From an uncultured Desulfatiglans sp. (GTDB lineage: Bacteria > Desulfobacterota > DSM-4660 > Desulfatiglandales > Desulfatiglandaceae): a DNA stretch of 64,000 nt. The DNA lies in the NCBI GenBank assembly GCA_900498135.1, contig LR026961.1, positions 2,476,666 to 2,540,665 of the forward strand. The letters are read 5' to 3'. A model generated the notes under the pieces. The model saw only the letters and a list, made by a program, of their open reading frames with translations. It was not told the origin of the DNA and did no database searches. The position numbers and the translations under genes are program-made. Below, piece by piece: positions 26,094 through 34,808 of this stretch; position 1 is the stretch's first letter, and the number at the start of each line of letters is the position of its first letter.

Positions 26094-26813
26094 ATGTTAA
26101 GGGTAATCAGGGAGACCATCCGGATTTGGGTGATTCTTACGGGTCTATGGGTTGTTTTGCTTTTAGCCGGCTGTGCTGGCAGCCCTCAGTCGGCCTCGAT
26201 TCCACCCCACGTGACGCAATTACCCGAACCGCCGGTGGTGGAGGCAACTTCCCCGCAAGGTTCGCTATGGCGGGAGAACGGACCGTTGACGAATCTTTTT
26301 GTGGATCCCAAGGCTGCGAACGTCGGAGACATCGTCACGGTGAGCATCGTCGAGACTTCGACGGCATCGAACGACGCCCAGACACAGACTGGTCGGAAAT
26401 CATCCCTCACCGCCAGCGTGGACGGCTTCCTGGGGCTTGAGAATCGGTATGCAAGCAACGCTAAGTTTAACCCATTCTCGGCTATTAAGGGCGGAATGGA
26501 GAATGCTTTTGACGGTTCGGGTTCGACAGCGAGAAGCGGTAAATTGGCAGCTTCCATGACCGCAAGGGTCAACGAGGTGCTACCCAACGGAAATCTTCGC
26601 ATTATCGGTTCGAGGGAGGTGACCGTCAACAATGAAACCCAGATCATCACCCTTTCTGGTACCATCCGACCGCGGGATATTTCGCCCGATAACGTGATTC
26701 TCTCAACCTATATCAGCGAAGCGAGGATTACCTATACCGGTGACGGCATCGTTCATGAGGGGCAGCGACCCGGGTGGTTCACCCGTATCATGAATGTCGT
26801 ATGGCCCTTTTGA
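26094..26813 (+). CDS. flgH: L-ring lipoprotein FlgH
   Basis: FlgH forms the outer-membrane L-ring. From ATG 26094, eight bases after GGAGGTG, it has 239 residues. The signal ends in a lipobox LLLAGC, giving a lipidated Cys near residue 28. SLWRENGPLTNLFVDPKAAN, VGDIVTVSIVET and the end VHEGQRPGWFTRIMNVVWPF are family hallmarks. Its presence indicates an outer membrane. Confidence 0.96.
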   Translation: MLRVIRETIRIWVILTGLWVVLLLAGCAGSPQSASIPPHVTQLPEPPVVEATSPQGSLWRENGPLTNLFVDPKAANVGDIVTVSIVETSTASNDAQTQTGRKSSLTASVDGFLGLENRYASNAKFNPFSAIKGGMENAFDGSGSTARSGKLAASMTARVNEVLPNGNLRIIGSREVTVNNETQIITLSGTIRPRDISPDNVILSTYISEARITYTGDGIVHEGQRPGWFTRIMNVVWPF

Positions 26814-26925
26814 TCGCCGGCTGGAGAAAGGATTACCGTAAATTACTCTGCGATAAATCCACATCGGAGGGGCTCATCTATATGGTGACAGGGCCGATGC
26901 AGTACTTTACACGGTGGAGATGAAC

Positions 26926-28047
26926 ATGCCGACGAGATCCAATGCCAGAGTACCTTTTTCCTTTCTCTTTTCCGTGATTCTGCTTCTTCTGCAGGTCGCA
27001 GAAATGTCCTATGCGGCCAGGATCAAAGATTTGGCCTGCCTTGAGGGTGTGCGGCGCAACCAACTCGTGGGCTATGGTCTGGTTGTGGGATTGCAGGGGA
27101 CCGGCGACGGCAAGAAAGCGCGCTTCACCGTTCAATCCATGGCCAGTATGCTTGAACGAATGGGAATGACGGTCGGCTTGAAGGATATCAATGTCGATAA
27201 TGTAGCCGCCGTGATGGTTACAGCCGACCTGCCGCCTTTCGCACGTTCCGGGAGTCGTATCGATGTCTTGGTCAGTTCCATAGGCGATGCGGATTCGCTT
27301 TACGGTGGGACGCTCCTGATGACCCCTCTCAGAGGGGCTGATGGCGGGGTCTATGCGGTGGCTCAAGGCGCGCTCAGTATTGGAGGGATCTTGTCAGGTG
27401 GAAAGGCCGCCAGCGTGCAGAAAAATTTCCCCACGGTGGGACGCGTCGTGCAGGGAGCGCTGGTCGAACGCGAAGTCAGCGCGAATTTTGCGGAAGACAA
27501 CACCCTGAACCTAATTCTCAATATGCCCGATTTCACGACGGCGGCGCGGATGTCTGAAGCGATCAATGATGCCTTGCTGTCCAATTCGGCGCAGGCAGTT
27601 GATCCTGGGAGGGTGAGCGTCACTGTGCCGGAGCGCTATGAGGGTGACCTGGTCGGGTTGGTTACCTTGATCGAAGGGTTGGATGTCAGCAGGGATATGG
27701 CCGCCCGGGTGGTCATCAACGAACGGACCGGGACCGTGGTGATCGGAGACAATGTCCGTTTGTCGACGGTTGCCATTTCTCATGGCAATTTGAGTATCGA
27801 GATAAAGGAGAGCCCGACGGTGTCGCAACCGATGCCGTTTTCAAGCGGAGAGACAGTGGTTACACCTAATACCAGTATCAGTGTGACCGAGGAAAGAAGC
27901 AAGTTGTTCCTGGTCAAGTCGGGTTCGACGATCGGTGAACTGGTAAAGGCCATGAATGCATTGGGGGTTTCACCTCGAGATCTGATCACCGTCTTTCAAG
28001 CTATCAAAGCCGCAGGTGCCTTGGATGCCGAACTGGAGATCATGTAA
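26926..28047 (+). CDS. flgI: P-ring protein FlgI
   Basis: FlgI builds the periplasmic P-ring. From ATG 26926 it has 373 residues with a signal sequence (core about 10-26, cleavage near SYAARI). RIKDLACLEGVRRNQLVGYG, LVVGLQGTGDG is the family's opening, and ARVVINERTGTVVIGDNVRL is its later motif. The start is chosen because GGTGGAG lies 6 bases upstream; ATG 26920 and GTG 26914 are in frame. The stop overlaps the flgJ start (TAATG). Confidence 0.96.
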   Translation: MPTRSNARVPFSFLFSVILLLLQVAEMSYAARIKDLACLEGVRRNQLVGYGLVVGLQGTGDGKKARFTVQSMASMLERMGMTVGLKDINVDNVAAVMVTADLPPFARSGSRIDVLVSSIGDADSLYGGTLLMTPLRGADGGVYAVAQGALSIGGILSGGKAASVQKNFPTVGRVVQGALVEREVSANFAEDNTLNLILNMPDFTTAARMSEAINDALLSNSAQAVDPGRVSVTVPERYEGDLVGLVTLIEGLDVSRDMAARVVINERTGTVVIGDNVRLSTVAISHGNLSIEIKESPTVSQPMPFSSGETVVTPNTSISVTEERSKLFLVKSGSTIGELVKAMNALGVSPRDLITVFQAIKAAGALDAELEIM

Positions 28048-28466
28048 TGTCGCAATCGATTTTCACTTTGGACGCGGATTGGCAGACTTCTTATTTGGAA
28101 GGCCGGACTGTGAAGGCCGAGCGGACTCTGATTCCCGGCGTTAATGCGGCAGAGGAGGAGCAGCCCTTGCTTGCCGAGACGTGCGCCGAACTCGAATTCC
28201 TTTTTGTGTATGAACTTCTTAAGGTCATGCGCTCCACCGTACCGAAGACGGATTTGCTTGGCGGAGGTGGCATGGAGGAGCAATACACGGCCATGATGGA
28301 TATGGAACTGGCTCGTCACCTGGCCTTGCGGGGCGATCTGGGCATTGGGGAACTATTGCTGGGACAGATGGATGATCAGCGGCTTTCAGCCGGAAATAAA
28401 GAGAATTTGGAGAATAATGGTAAAGTTTTCAGCCTGTCGGCCGATAAACCCTTAAGAACTTTTTAA
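28047..28466 (+). CDS. flgJ: FlgJ-type rod-binding protein (no muramidase domain)
   Basis: The 139-residue product matches only the N-terminal rod-scaffold half of enteric FlgJ: CAELEFLFVYELLKVMRSTV, then GGGMEEQYTAMMDMELARHL with the conserved G-x-x-x-x-x-x-x-M/L-D-x-x-x-A. The peptidoglycan hydrolase half is absent, as in many non-enteric bacteria; a separate lytic transglycosylase is encoded at 45196. It begins in a TAATG overlap with flgI. A sigma-28 promoter sits in its last codons. Confidence 0.9.
   Translation: MSQSIFTLDADWQTSYLEGRTVKAERTLIPGVNAAEEEQPLLAETCAELEFLFVYELLKVMRSTVPKTDLLGGGGMEEQYTAMMDMELARHLALRGDLGIGELLLGQMDDQRLSAGNKENLENNGKVFSLSADKPLRTF
28421..28447 (+). promoter_or_regulatory. 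sigma-28 (FliA) promoter for flgM-flgN
   Basis: TAAA (28421-28424), exactly 15 bases, then GCCGATAA (28440-28447): a perfect match to the enterobacterial FliA consensus, on the coding strand inside the 3' end of flgJ. Transcription would start near 28454, about 140 bp before flgM. This makes the FliA inhibitor gene a FliA target, a known feedback design. Confidence 0.85.
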
Positions 28467-28592
28467 GGGAGTTTTCTCTCTGGTCGAAAAGAGGTCCCGG
28501 TGTTGCCGCCGTTTTCGAAACCCCTGACCAAAGGAGATAAAGCATGTGGAACAGGATTCGATAATGGCGGCCGTATAAGGGAGGTGAATGGA

Positions 28593-28907
28593 ATGAAAAT
28601 TACGGGTGATCATCTGTTAGGTCAGATCGACGGGTATGTGAAGAATCGGACTGAGGGTTCGGCGCAGTCCAGATCCTGTCCGTCAGCGGGCGAGGGTGGG
28701 CATGGAACGGACCGAGTTGTGCTGTCGGCAGAGGTCCTGGAGGTATATGAATTGAAGAGCCGCCTCGAAGCCATACCGGATGTGCGGGAGGAGCGAGTGG
28801 CGGCATTGCGGAAACAGATAGAGAACGGCACCTATAAGGCTGACGGAAAAAAAATTGCAGCTAGGATGATCAAGGAATCTTTAGAGAATGAAATCCTTCC
28901 CGAGTAG
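28593..28907 (+). CDS. flgM: anti-sigma-28 factor FlgM
   Basis: FlgM holds FliA until the hook is complete and FlgM is exported. The 104-residue protein has a disordered, polar N-terminal half and a C-terminal helical half: DRVVLSAEVLEVYELKSRLE, AIPDVREERVAALRKQIENG, TYKADGKKIAARMIKESLEN. V-R-x-x-R-V-x-x-L-R-x-x-I-x-x-G-x-Y is the family signature. The start is ATG 28593, eight bases after GGGAGGTG; in-frame upstream codons from GTG 28500 lack such a site. It is under the promoter at 28421. Confidence 0.93.
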   Translation: MKITGDHLLGQIDGYVKNRTEGSAQSRSCPSAGEGGHGTDRVVLSAEVLEVYELKSRLEAIPDVREERVAALRKQIENGTYKADGKKIAARMIKESLENEILPE

Positions 28908-28973
28908 CCGGTACGTTGTTTGGGCTATATTGCACTAATGAGGTTGAATTGTAGGTCTGTCAGTGGGCAAAAA

Positions 28974-29528
28974 ATGGAACAGAATAAAGATATCAATTTG
29001 AAAAATCTATCTGGTGATATCAAGAAATCGCACGTTTTGTCAAAGCAGCTTCTAGATGTGCTTCGTAAAGAATATATTGCCATTATGAATATAGTTGAAT
29101 GCTTAAATAAAGAAAGAGAATATATTATTAATTGCCGATGCGAAGATTTAATTGATATTGTTATTGAAAAAGGGCGTTATGTCGATATTTTAAACAATGA
29201 AGAAGAAAAAAGATCGTTTATACATAAACAATTATCAGATATATATGGGATAAGCGCTGAAAAGTTGACCCTTAGTGTTCTCGTTGATTTGTTTGAAAAC
29301 GGCGTTGCAGATGATATTTTGCTTCTGGGGAACAATATCAAATCAACATATACTGAATTATCCGATTTGCAAAATAAGATACGAATATTGATTGAAGATG
29401 GATGCAGGTTGATTCAAGGAACGCTTCAGAATCTTGGCAGCGCACATAAGGATAACTCTTTATATCTTCCAAGTGGGAGCCTGTTAAATTGCGAGCACTG
29501 TGGAAGATTGCTTTCGAGCCAATTCTAA
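28974..29528 (+). CDS. flgN: FlgN-like export chaperone
   Basis: The protein (184 residues from ATG 28974) is helical and charged throughout, fitting FlgN, the chaperone that delivers FlgK and FlgL to the export gate. VLRKEYIAIMNIVECLNKER and LVDLFENG resemble the family, but similarity is loose, so position directly after flgM carries much weight. The gene is very AT-rich (15 G+C in bases 29101-29160). The C-terminus ends with CEHCGRLLSSQF, a C-x-x-C pair unusual for FlgN. ATG 28938 or TTG 28920 are alternative starts; none has a good ribosome site. Confidence 0.75.
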   Translation: MEQNKDINLKNLSGDIKKSHVLSKQLLDVLRKEYIAIMNIVECLNKEREYIINCRCEDLIDIVIEKGRYVDILNNEEEKRSFIHKQLSDIYGISAEKLTLSVLVDLFENGVADDILLLGNNIKSTYTELSDLQNKIRILIEDGCRLIQGTLQNLGSAHKDNSLYLPSGSLLNCEHCGRLLSSQF

Positions 29529-30034
29529 CCTGTTCATCTATGAAAAAGGCCTTTTGGATTGATCAGGGCCTCTTCTGAATCTTCTCCTGCATTATGGTCT
29601 ACAGATCGTTTTCAATCAGTGACTTGGATGACCAAATATATGAGGAAGACCCTCTTTCCAAGACGAAAACCCTGACGCCATAATCTCTGCTTCAGCCTGT
29701 AAGTCGATAGGGTCAGAGTGTGCGTGATTGAAAGCTCAACTCAGTAGTGGGCCAAGAAGCATTGATTGTGCGCGGCTGATCCTTTCCGAGATCAGCCCCG
29801 ACTGAAGGAGGAATCGGCCCTTCGTTCTTTGCAAAGTGGAGATTCGGCAAGTGGTTCTTTAAACGGGCCGGTGGGATTCTCCCTGTAACCCATGGGTGGC
29901 AAAGGCTGCCCCGAGACTATCGCAGGGTGGCTTCAAGGCCGGGCTCGAGTCGGTGCGGGTCCGACCCGAGCGCTGAAAGTGCTCGAGAAATATGGATTTC
30001 CATAGAACTGAGGAGGCGCACGTAAGAAAGGCAT
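29529..30034 (+). other. 506-bp leader region before cheA, several stable stems
   Basis: No gene is visible. Stems on the cheA strand are: GGCTGATC/GATCAGCC (29774-29797, 8 bp, 8-base loop), CCCTG (29881-29885) with CAGGG (29923-29927) enclosing a GGTGGC-AAAGGCTGCC segment, and CTCGAGTCGG/CCGACCCGAG (29944-29970, one mismatch). This could be a structured 5' leader or a small RNA. I compared it by eye with cobalamin and cyclic-di-GMP riboswitch consensus patterns and found only partial, out-of-order resemblance. No sigma-28 promoter pair was found. Confidence 0.4.
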
Positions 30035-32617
30035 ATGAGGCATAAGAATGATCATATTATACCGTTGCTCGAAAGAGTCGTGGAAGACATCGATAACCTG
30101 AGCTTGGGTGATGAAGACGCTTGGAATTCACTTTCCATAAGACTGGCGCGTCTCGCGGATGATTTCCAGACGGTTCCTGAAGAGGTATCCCGGGCGTTTG
30201 GGCTAGGCATAAAGGGGCTTGAGACGGGATCGGGGGATCTGACGGGTTCACAGCGTTTGACTATTCTTCGTCATCTCTCCGATCTGTTGACTGCTGCCTT
30301 AGGATGTCTTCGGGGCGACCCGGAATGTTATGCCGATGACTTGGCCCGTGCGATGCAGGTCATCGATGCGATGCTTGATGCGATCGGCAACAATCGGCCG
30401 GGGTGCGATGTTGCGGCCGCTAGTGAAAGTCCGGGGCAATTGGAAAGGGCACTGCACGATGCGGCTGCTCTGCTATTGCAGTCCGAGCCGCACGATTCGT
30501 CTTCCCTGTTTAACCTTAGAGCGTGCCTGGAATCACTTGCCGTCCGGGATGGGATGTGCGAAGAGGCTATCGAGAAGTTATCGGAAGCCCGGTTCAACCT
30601 TGATCGATATGTCGAGGATGGAGAGGGGGAAGGAGGACGGCTCCTTCAAGATATCGGCGTCTGCTTCGAGGAGGTTCTGGAAATCGTCACGAGTGGGGGG
30701 GGCTTGCCATCCATTGCTTCGGAGGGTTCTGAGCCGGAAGCGGAGGGGCCAAGACTCGCTGAGGATGACGGTGGTGAAAATACAAATTATATGCCGGACG
30801 AAGCCGATCAGGAACTCTTGGGGGAATTTGTAGCGGAAGGTCTTGAATTGATCATGAATGCCGAAGAGGCGCTGTTGGCTCTCGAAACAGATCCTGAGGA
30901 TATGGAGGCTGTAGCGACAGTCTTTCGTGCCTTTCACACGATCAAAGGAACGTCCGCTTTCCTGGAACTGGGGTTGATTTCGGAGATGGGCCATCACGCC
31001 GAAAACCTCTTGAGCCGGGTGCGCCAAGGGGAGATTCGTTATTCAGGGGGGTATGCGGATATGGCCCTGCGAGCTCTGGATATGCTGAAAGAGTTGATCC
31101 AGGCGGTTCAAGAGAGCATCGCTTCAGGTTGGTTATCCAAACCGGACGGTTATGACGGGCTGCTGGAGATTCTTTCGGCTCCGGAGGTTGTGACCGGGGA
31201 AGAGAATGATCTGAGTGCCGAAGAATCCGGGAGGTTCAATGAAGCGGATCGTCTTGGGGATATTCTGGTGGAAGAGGGTACCGTGAGCCCTAAAATCATC
31301 GAGAAGGCCCTGGCGAATGATTTGGGCCGCCCCCTCGGCGCAATCCCTGTAGAAGAGAAGGGGGTCAAGACCGACGAAGTGGCGCGAGCCCTGAGAACCC
31401 AGCGCAAGGCCCGGGCATCCGATGCCGGGGTGGAATCTACGGTGAGGGTTAGTACCAGCCGGTTGGATCGGCTTGTAGATCTAGTGGGGGAGTTGGTCAT
31501 CGCGCATTCTATGGTGGCCCAGGACGAACTTATGGTATTCGCCGGTCATCATGAGATCGCTAAGAAGGTATCTCACACCTCCAAGATTATTCGGGAACTG
31601 CAAGATCTGAGTATGTCCATGCGCATGATCCCGCTGAAGGGTACTTTCAATAAGATGGCGCGACTGGTCAGGGATTTGACGCGTAAGGTAGGAAAGAACG
31701 TCAATCTGCTGACGGAAGGCGAAGAAACGGAGATTGACCGGAATATGGTGGATGTTGTCAATGATCCCTTGGTTCACATGATCCGCAACGCAGTCGATCA
31801 TGGCATTGAAACGCCTGAGGAGCGGCGGCGGGTGGGTAAGCCGGAGCAAGGTACCATACAGCTTTCAGCCTACCATGCGGCGGGTAATGTGGTGGTGGAG
31901 ATCAGAGACGACGGCCGGGGATTGGATCGCACCGCGATTGTTGAAAAGGCGCGCCAGGAAGGACTTTTGCAGGATGATGCTGCGTTGAGTGAGCGCGAAA
32001 TCTACAACCTCATTTTCGAACCTGGTTTCTCCACGGCGAAGACGGTTACGGACGTCTCAGGCCGCGGCGTCGGAATGGATGTTGTGAAGAAGAATATAGA
32101 AAAATTGCGTGGTCAGGTGGACATCCAGTCGCGACCGGGACAAGGGAGCGTGTTCAGGATGAGCCTGCCGCTGACCTTGGCGATTATTGACGGTATGGTA
32201 GTCAGGGTGGGCGAAGAGCGTTATGTGGTTCCCACCGTATCCATTGTGAGGGCGGTCAAACCGCAACCCAACGAGATATCTACGGTGATGGGAAAAGGCG
32301 AAATGCTGTCATTGCAAGGGGAACTGCTGCCGCTCTTTCGTCTTGGATCAGTCTTCCATGTCCAGCGGGTGAAGCAGGAGGCGGGAGAGCCCTTGGCGGT
32401 TGTGATTGAGGATGACGGGGTGAAAGTGGGACTGGTGGTCGATGAGTTGATCGGACGTCAGCAGACTGTGATCAAGAGCCTTGGTGACACCATGCGCGAA
32501 GTCCCGGGCATTGCCGGGGGCGCGATCATGCCCAACGGCCGGGTAGGTCTGATCGTCGACATAGCCGGTCTGGTGCGATTGGCTCACGGGGCCGATGGGG
32601 GCCATGGGGTCAATTGA
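30035..32617 (+). CDS. cheA: chemotaxis histidine kinase CheA, extended
   Basis: CheA autophosphorylates and passes phosphate to CheY and CheB. The 860 residues contain: an unrecognised mostly helical N-terminus (1-250); the HPt domain with AFHTIKGTSAF and phospho-His301; a short insert at about 406-460 (LGDILVEEGTVSPKIIEKAL, then GRPLGAI) resembling MshEN/GspE N-terminal modules; the dimerisation helices (from about 467); the kinase core with the N-box (NDPLVHMIRNAVDHGIE), DDGRGLD and GRGVGMDVV; and a C-terminal CheW-like domain. Enteric CheA is about 650 residues and lacks the N-terminus and insert. A CheY-binding P2 domain is not obvious. A GAAAGG site precedes the ATG. Confidence 0.96.
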   Translation: MRHKNDHIIPLLERVVEDIDNLSLGDEDAWNSLSIRLARLADDFQTVPEEVSRAFGLGIKGLETGSGDLTGSQRLTILRHLSDLLTAALGCLRGDPECYADDLARAMQVIDAMLDAIGNNRPGCDVAAASESPGQLERALHDAAALLLQSEPHDSSSLFNLRACLESLAVRDGMCEEAIEKLSEARFNLDRYVEDGEGEGGRLLQDIGVCFEEVLEIVTSGGGLPSIASEGSEPEAEGPRLAEDDGGENTNYMPDEADQELLGEFVAEGLELIMNAEEALLALETDPEDMEAVATVFRAFHTIKGTSAFLELGLISEMGHHAENLLSRVRQGEIRYSGGYADMALRALDMLKELIQAVQESIASGWLSKPDGYDGLLEILSAPEVVTGEENDLSAEESGRFNEADRLGDILVEEGTVSPKIIEKALANDLGRPLGAIPVEEKGVKTDEVARALRTQRKARASDAGVESTVRVSTSRLDRLVDLVGELVIAHSMVAQDELMVFAGHHEIAKKVSHTSKIIRELQDLSMSMRMIPLKGTFNKMARLVRDLTRKVGKNVNLLTEGEETEIDRNMVDVVNDPLVHMIRNAVDHGIETPEERRRVGKPEQGTIQLSAYHAAGNVVVEIRDDGRGLDRTAIVEKARQEGLLQDDAALSEREIYNLIFEPGFSTAKTVTDVSGRGVGMDVVKKNIEKLRGQVDIQSRPGQGSVFRMSLPLTLAIIDGMVVRVGEERYVVPTVSIVRAVKPQPNEISTVMGKGEMLSLQGELLPLFRLGSVFHVQRVKQEAGEPLAVVIEDDGVKVGLVVDELIGRQQTVIKSLGDTMREVPGIAGGAIMPNGRVGLIVDIAGLVRLAHGADGGHGVN

Positions 32618-33467
32618 GGTTCGCGATGGAGGGGTTGGTCTGGAACAGATAATGGAACTCGGGTCGCCGCACCTGACTGACGGACAGTTCAAGGCCATCA
32701 GCCGTTTAGTCTATGATATCTGCGGAATCAGTCTTAATAACGGGAAAAAGTCCCTGGTCCGCGCCCGGCTCATGAAACGCCTGCGGGCGTTGAGAATGCA
32801 AAGTTTCAGAGAGTATCTCAGATATCTGGAGAGCGAGGCTGGAAGGGGTGAAATCGATTTCATGATCGATGTCATTACCACTAACAAGACCAATTTTTTC
32901 CGCGAGATTGACCATTTCGATTTTCTGAGGACGTGTGTGTTGCCGACCCTGAGGGGGACACGGCTGCGTTTTTGGTGTGCGGCTTGTTCTTCTGGAGAAG
33001 AGCCCTATTCCCTGGCGATGGTGTTGAGGGAGAGTCTGATCGGAATGGATTGGAAGGACGTCCGAGTGCTCGCTACCGATATATCCACCCGAATGCTGAA
33101 AAGGGCGCGTGCGGCCAGTTACACGGAGGAGGCGGTTCAGGAGATTCCATCCCCAATGCGGCGGAAGTATTTCGACATCATTCAGCGCGATGGTCAATGC
33201 TATTATATGTTGAAGATGAATGTACGCTCATTGGTGTCTTTGGGATGTTTGAACCTGATGGGGCCCTGGCCCATGAAAGGCCCTTTCGATGTAATCTTCT
33301 GCCGAAATGTGATGATCTATTTCGATCGACCCACTCAGCAAAGGCTGGTCCAACGTTTCTGGGAGCTTTTGCGGCCGGAGGGCTATCTGTTTGTGGGGCA
33401 CTCCGAAGGTTTGTCAGGAGTTGTTCACCGATTCCAATACGTGCAGCCGGCCGTCTACCGAAAGTGA
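32595..33467 (+). CDS. cheR: chemoreceptor methyltransferase CheR
   Basis: CheR methylates receptor glutamates with S-adenosylmethionine. The 290-residue product has the all-helical N-terminal domain (LVYDICGISLNNGKKSLVRA, RLMKRLRAL), TTNKTNFFREIDHFDFL, and the SAM motifs FWCAACSSGEEPYSLAMVL and DVIFCRNVMIYFD. These are diagnostic. It overlaps the end of cheA by 23 bp from ATG 32595; ATG 32604 is equally possible. It forms an operon with cheA and cheD. Confidence 0.96.
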   Translation: MGAMGSIEVRDGGVGLEQIMELGSPHLTDGQFKAISRLVYDICGISLNNGKKSLVRARLMKRLRALRMQSFREYLRYLESEAGRGEIDFMIDVITTNKTNFFREIDHFDFLRTCVLPTLRGTRLRFWCAACSSGEEPYSLAMVLRESLIGMDWKDVRVLATDISTRMLKRARAASYTEEAVQEIPSPMRRKYFDIIQRDGQCYYMLKMNVRSLVSLGCLNLMGPWPMKGPFDVIFCRNVMIYFDRPTQQRLVQRFWELLRPEGYLFVGHSEGLSGVVHRFQYVQPAVYRK

Positions 33468-33495
33468 TGGATCGAGCAGAACAGGGTATGGATGC

Positions 33496-33969
33496 ATGAG
33501 ATACGTGGTTGACGTGGGGGACATGAAGTTGGGAAAGGCAGGGGATCTTCTCGTGACCCACGCACTGGGTAGTTGTCTCGGGTTGATGGTATACGACCCG
33601 GCCGCGAAGGTGGGCGGAATGCTGCACGCGATGCTGCCCCTTTCGAGGATCAATCAGGAAAAGGCCATAGCGAATCCCTATATGTTCGTAGACACCGGTG
33701 TGCCTCAGCTTTTCAAGGCGCTGGATACACTTGGCGGGAAACGGGAGCGGATGGTGGTAAAGGCTGCCGGCTGTGGAAAGCCGCTCGGCGGGGATCAGAT
33801 CTTCAAGATCGGCGAGCGCAATTATATCGTTTTGAAAAAACTCCTGTGGAAGAACAACATCCTCCTGAGGGGTGAGGATATCGGTGGGACGGTCAGTCGA
33901 ACGGTGCATTTCGATCTTTTCAGCGGAGAGACCATCATCAGCTCTAACGGCATGAAGAGGGTGCTGTGA
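33496..33969 (+). CDS. cheD: receptor deamidase CheD, first copy
   Basis: CheD deamidates glutamines in chemoreceptors and can bind CheC-type phosphatases. From ATG 33496 the protein has 157 residues. THALGSCLGLMVYDPAAKVG contains the catalytic Cys in G-S-C and GGMLHAMLP the His, both required. DQIFKIGERNYIVLKKLLWK, EDIGGTVSRTVHFDLFSGE complete the fold. It is shorter and quite different from the second CheD at 40653. It overlaps the next gene by GTGA. Confidence 0.93.
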   Translation: MRYVVDVGDMKLGKAGDLLVTHALGSCLGLMVYDPAAKVGGMLHAMLPLSRINQEKAIANPYMFVDTGVPQLFKALDTLGGKRERMVVKAAGCGKPLGGDQIFKIGERNYIVLKKLLWKNNILLRGEDIGGTVSRTVHFDLFSGETIISSNGMKRVL

Positions 33970-34808
33970 ACCAGGACATCTCACAGGAGATCGCGAGGCG
34001 TATCAGGTCATTTCCGAGCATGCCCAAGGCAGCGCTTCGAATACTGCGGTTGCTCGAAGACCCGAATGCAAGCCCCAGGGAAGTGGAGGCCCTGCTGCGG
34101 CAGGAGCCATCCCTGACCGCCAACATCCTCCGCATGACCAACTCGGCCTTTTTCGGTTTGTCCTGCACGGTTGGATCGGTGCGGCAAGCGTTGGCGCTCC
34201 TTGGTTGGAAGCGGTTGAGCCAGCTTGTTTTGGCCTCGTGCGTAAGGGCAACCATGGACAAAGCTGTTCCTGGCTATGATCTGCCGGCCGGAGACCTGTG
34301 GCGGCATGCCGTGATGGTATCCGTGGCGGCGGAGGGTTTGGTGAAGGAACTGAATCTCACAGGGGGCGACGATGTTTTCACCGCCGCTTTGCTGCACGAT
34401 ATGGGCAAACTGGTTCTGGGTGCCTACGTGAGAGATGCGCTTCCCAAGATCGAGGCCCTTGCTGCGGATGCAGTTCCTTTCGAGGAGGCAGAGACGCGTG
34501 TCTTGGGCACGAATCATGCCGAAGTGGGGGCGGAGGTCTTGAAGCGTTGGTCTCTTCCGCCTCAGATCGTCGAGGCGGTGCGCTGGCATCATGCCCCTGA
34601 AGGAGGCGGACGGACCACGGTTCTGATCGATGCGGTGCATATAGCCGATATGCTGTGTGTACTGGTGGGTATCGGAGGAGGGCGGGAGGGGCTGCGGCAT
34701 TTGCCTTCCTCGGGGGCTCGTAAACGCTTGGGTTTGAGTGCCGGCGCACTGGAGCGCGTGGCCAGTCATGCATTGGCTTTGGCTCGAGAATTGACAGCGA
34801 CGATTTGA
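33966..34808 (+). CDS. HDOD domain protein, likely signalling
   Basis: The 280-residue product, starting with GTG in a GTGA overlap with cheD, is an HDOD-domain protein: FPSMPKAALRILRLLEDPNA, LLRQEPSLTANILRMTNSAF, FGLSCTVGSVRQALALLGWK, and an HD-like LHDMGKLVLG plus LKRWSLPPQIVEAVRWHHAP. LLHDMGK retains the H-D pair, but HDOD proteins generally lack activity and act as scaffolds. Such genes often sit in chemotaxis operons. The exact role here is unknown. Confidence 0.9.
   Translation: MNQDISQEIARRIRSFPSMPKAALRILRLLEDPNASPREVEALLRQEPSLTANILRMTNSAFFGLSCTVGSVRQALALLGWKRLSQLVLASCVRATMDKAVPGYDLPAGDLWRHAVMVSVAAEGLVKELNLTGGDDVFTAALLHDMGKLVLGAYVRDALPKIEALAADAVPFEEAETRVLGTNHAEVGAEVLKRWSLPPQIVEAVRWHHAPEGGGRTTVLIDAVHIADMLCVLVGIGGGREGLRHLPSSGARKRLGLSAGALERVASHALALARELTATI

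Noticed and set aside
26893-26900. GCCGATGC as a sigma-28 -10 box before flgI
   Set aside because: The matching -35 position reads TCAT and the -10 has a mismatch at a conserved A. Too weak.
29749-29930. Sigma-54 (GG-N10-GC) promoters upstream of cheA and other operons
   Set aside because: Some GG-N10-GC spacings occur, but none has both TGGC and TTGC halves; such spacing is frequent by chance in GC-rich DNA.
29860-29970. Cobalamin or cyclic-di-GMP riboswitch before cheA
   Set aside because: Short stretches (GCTGCCCC, GGCAAAGGCTGCC) recall these classes, but the conserved core elements are not in the right order or spacing. Kept only as an unassigned structured leader.
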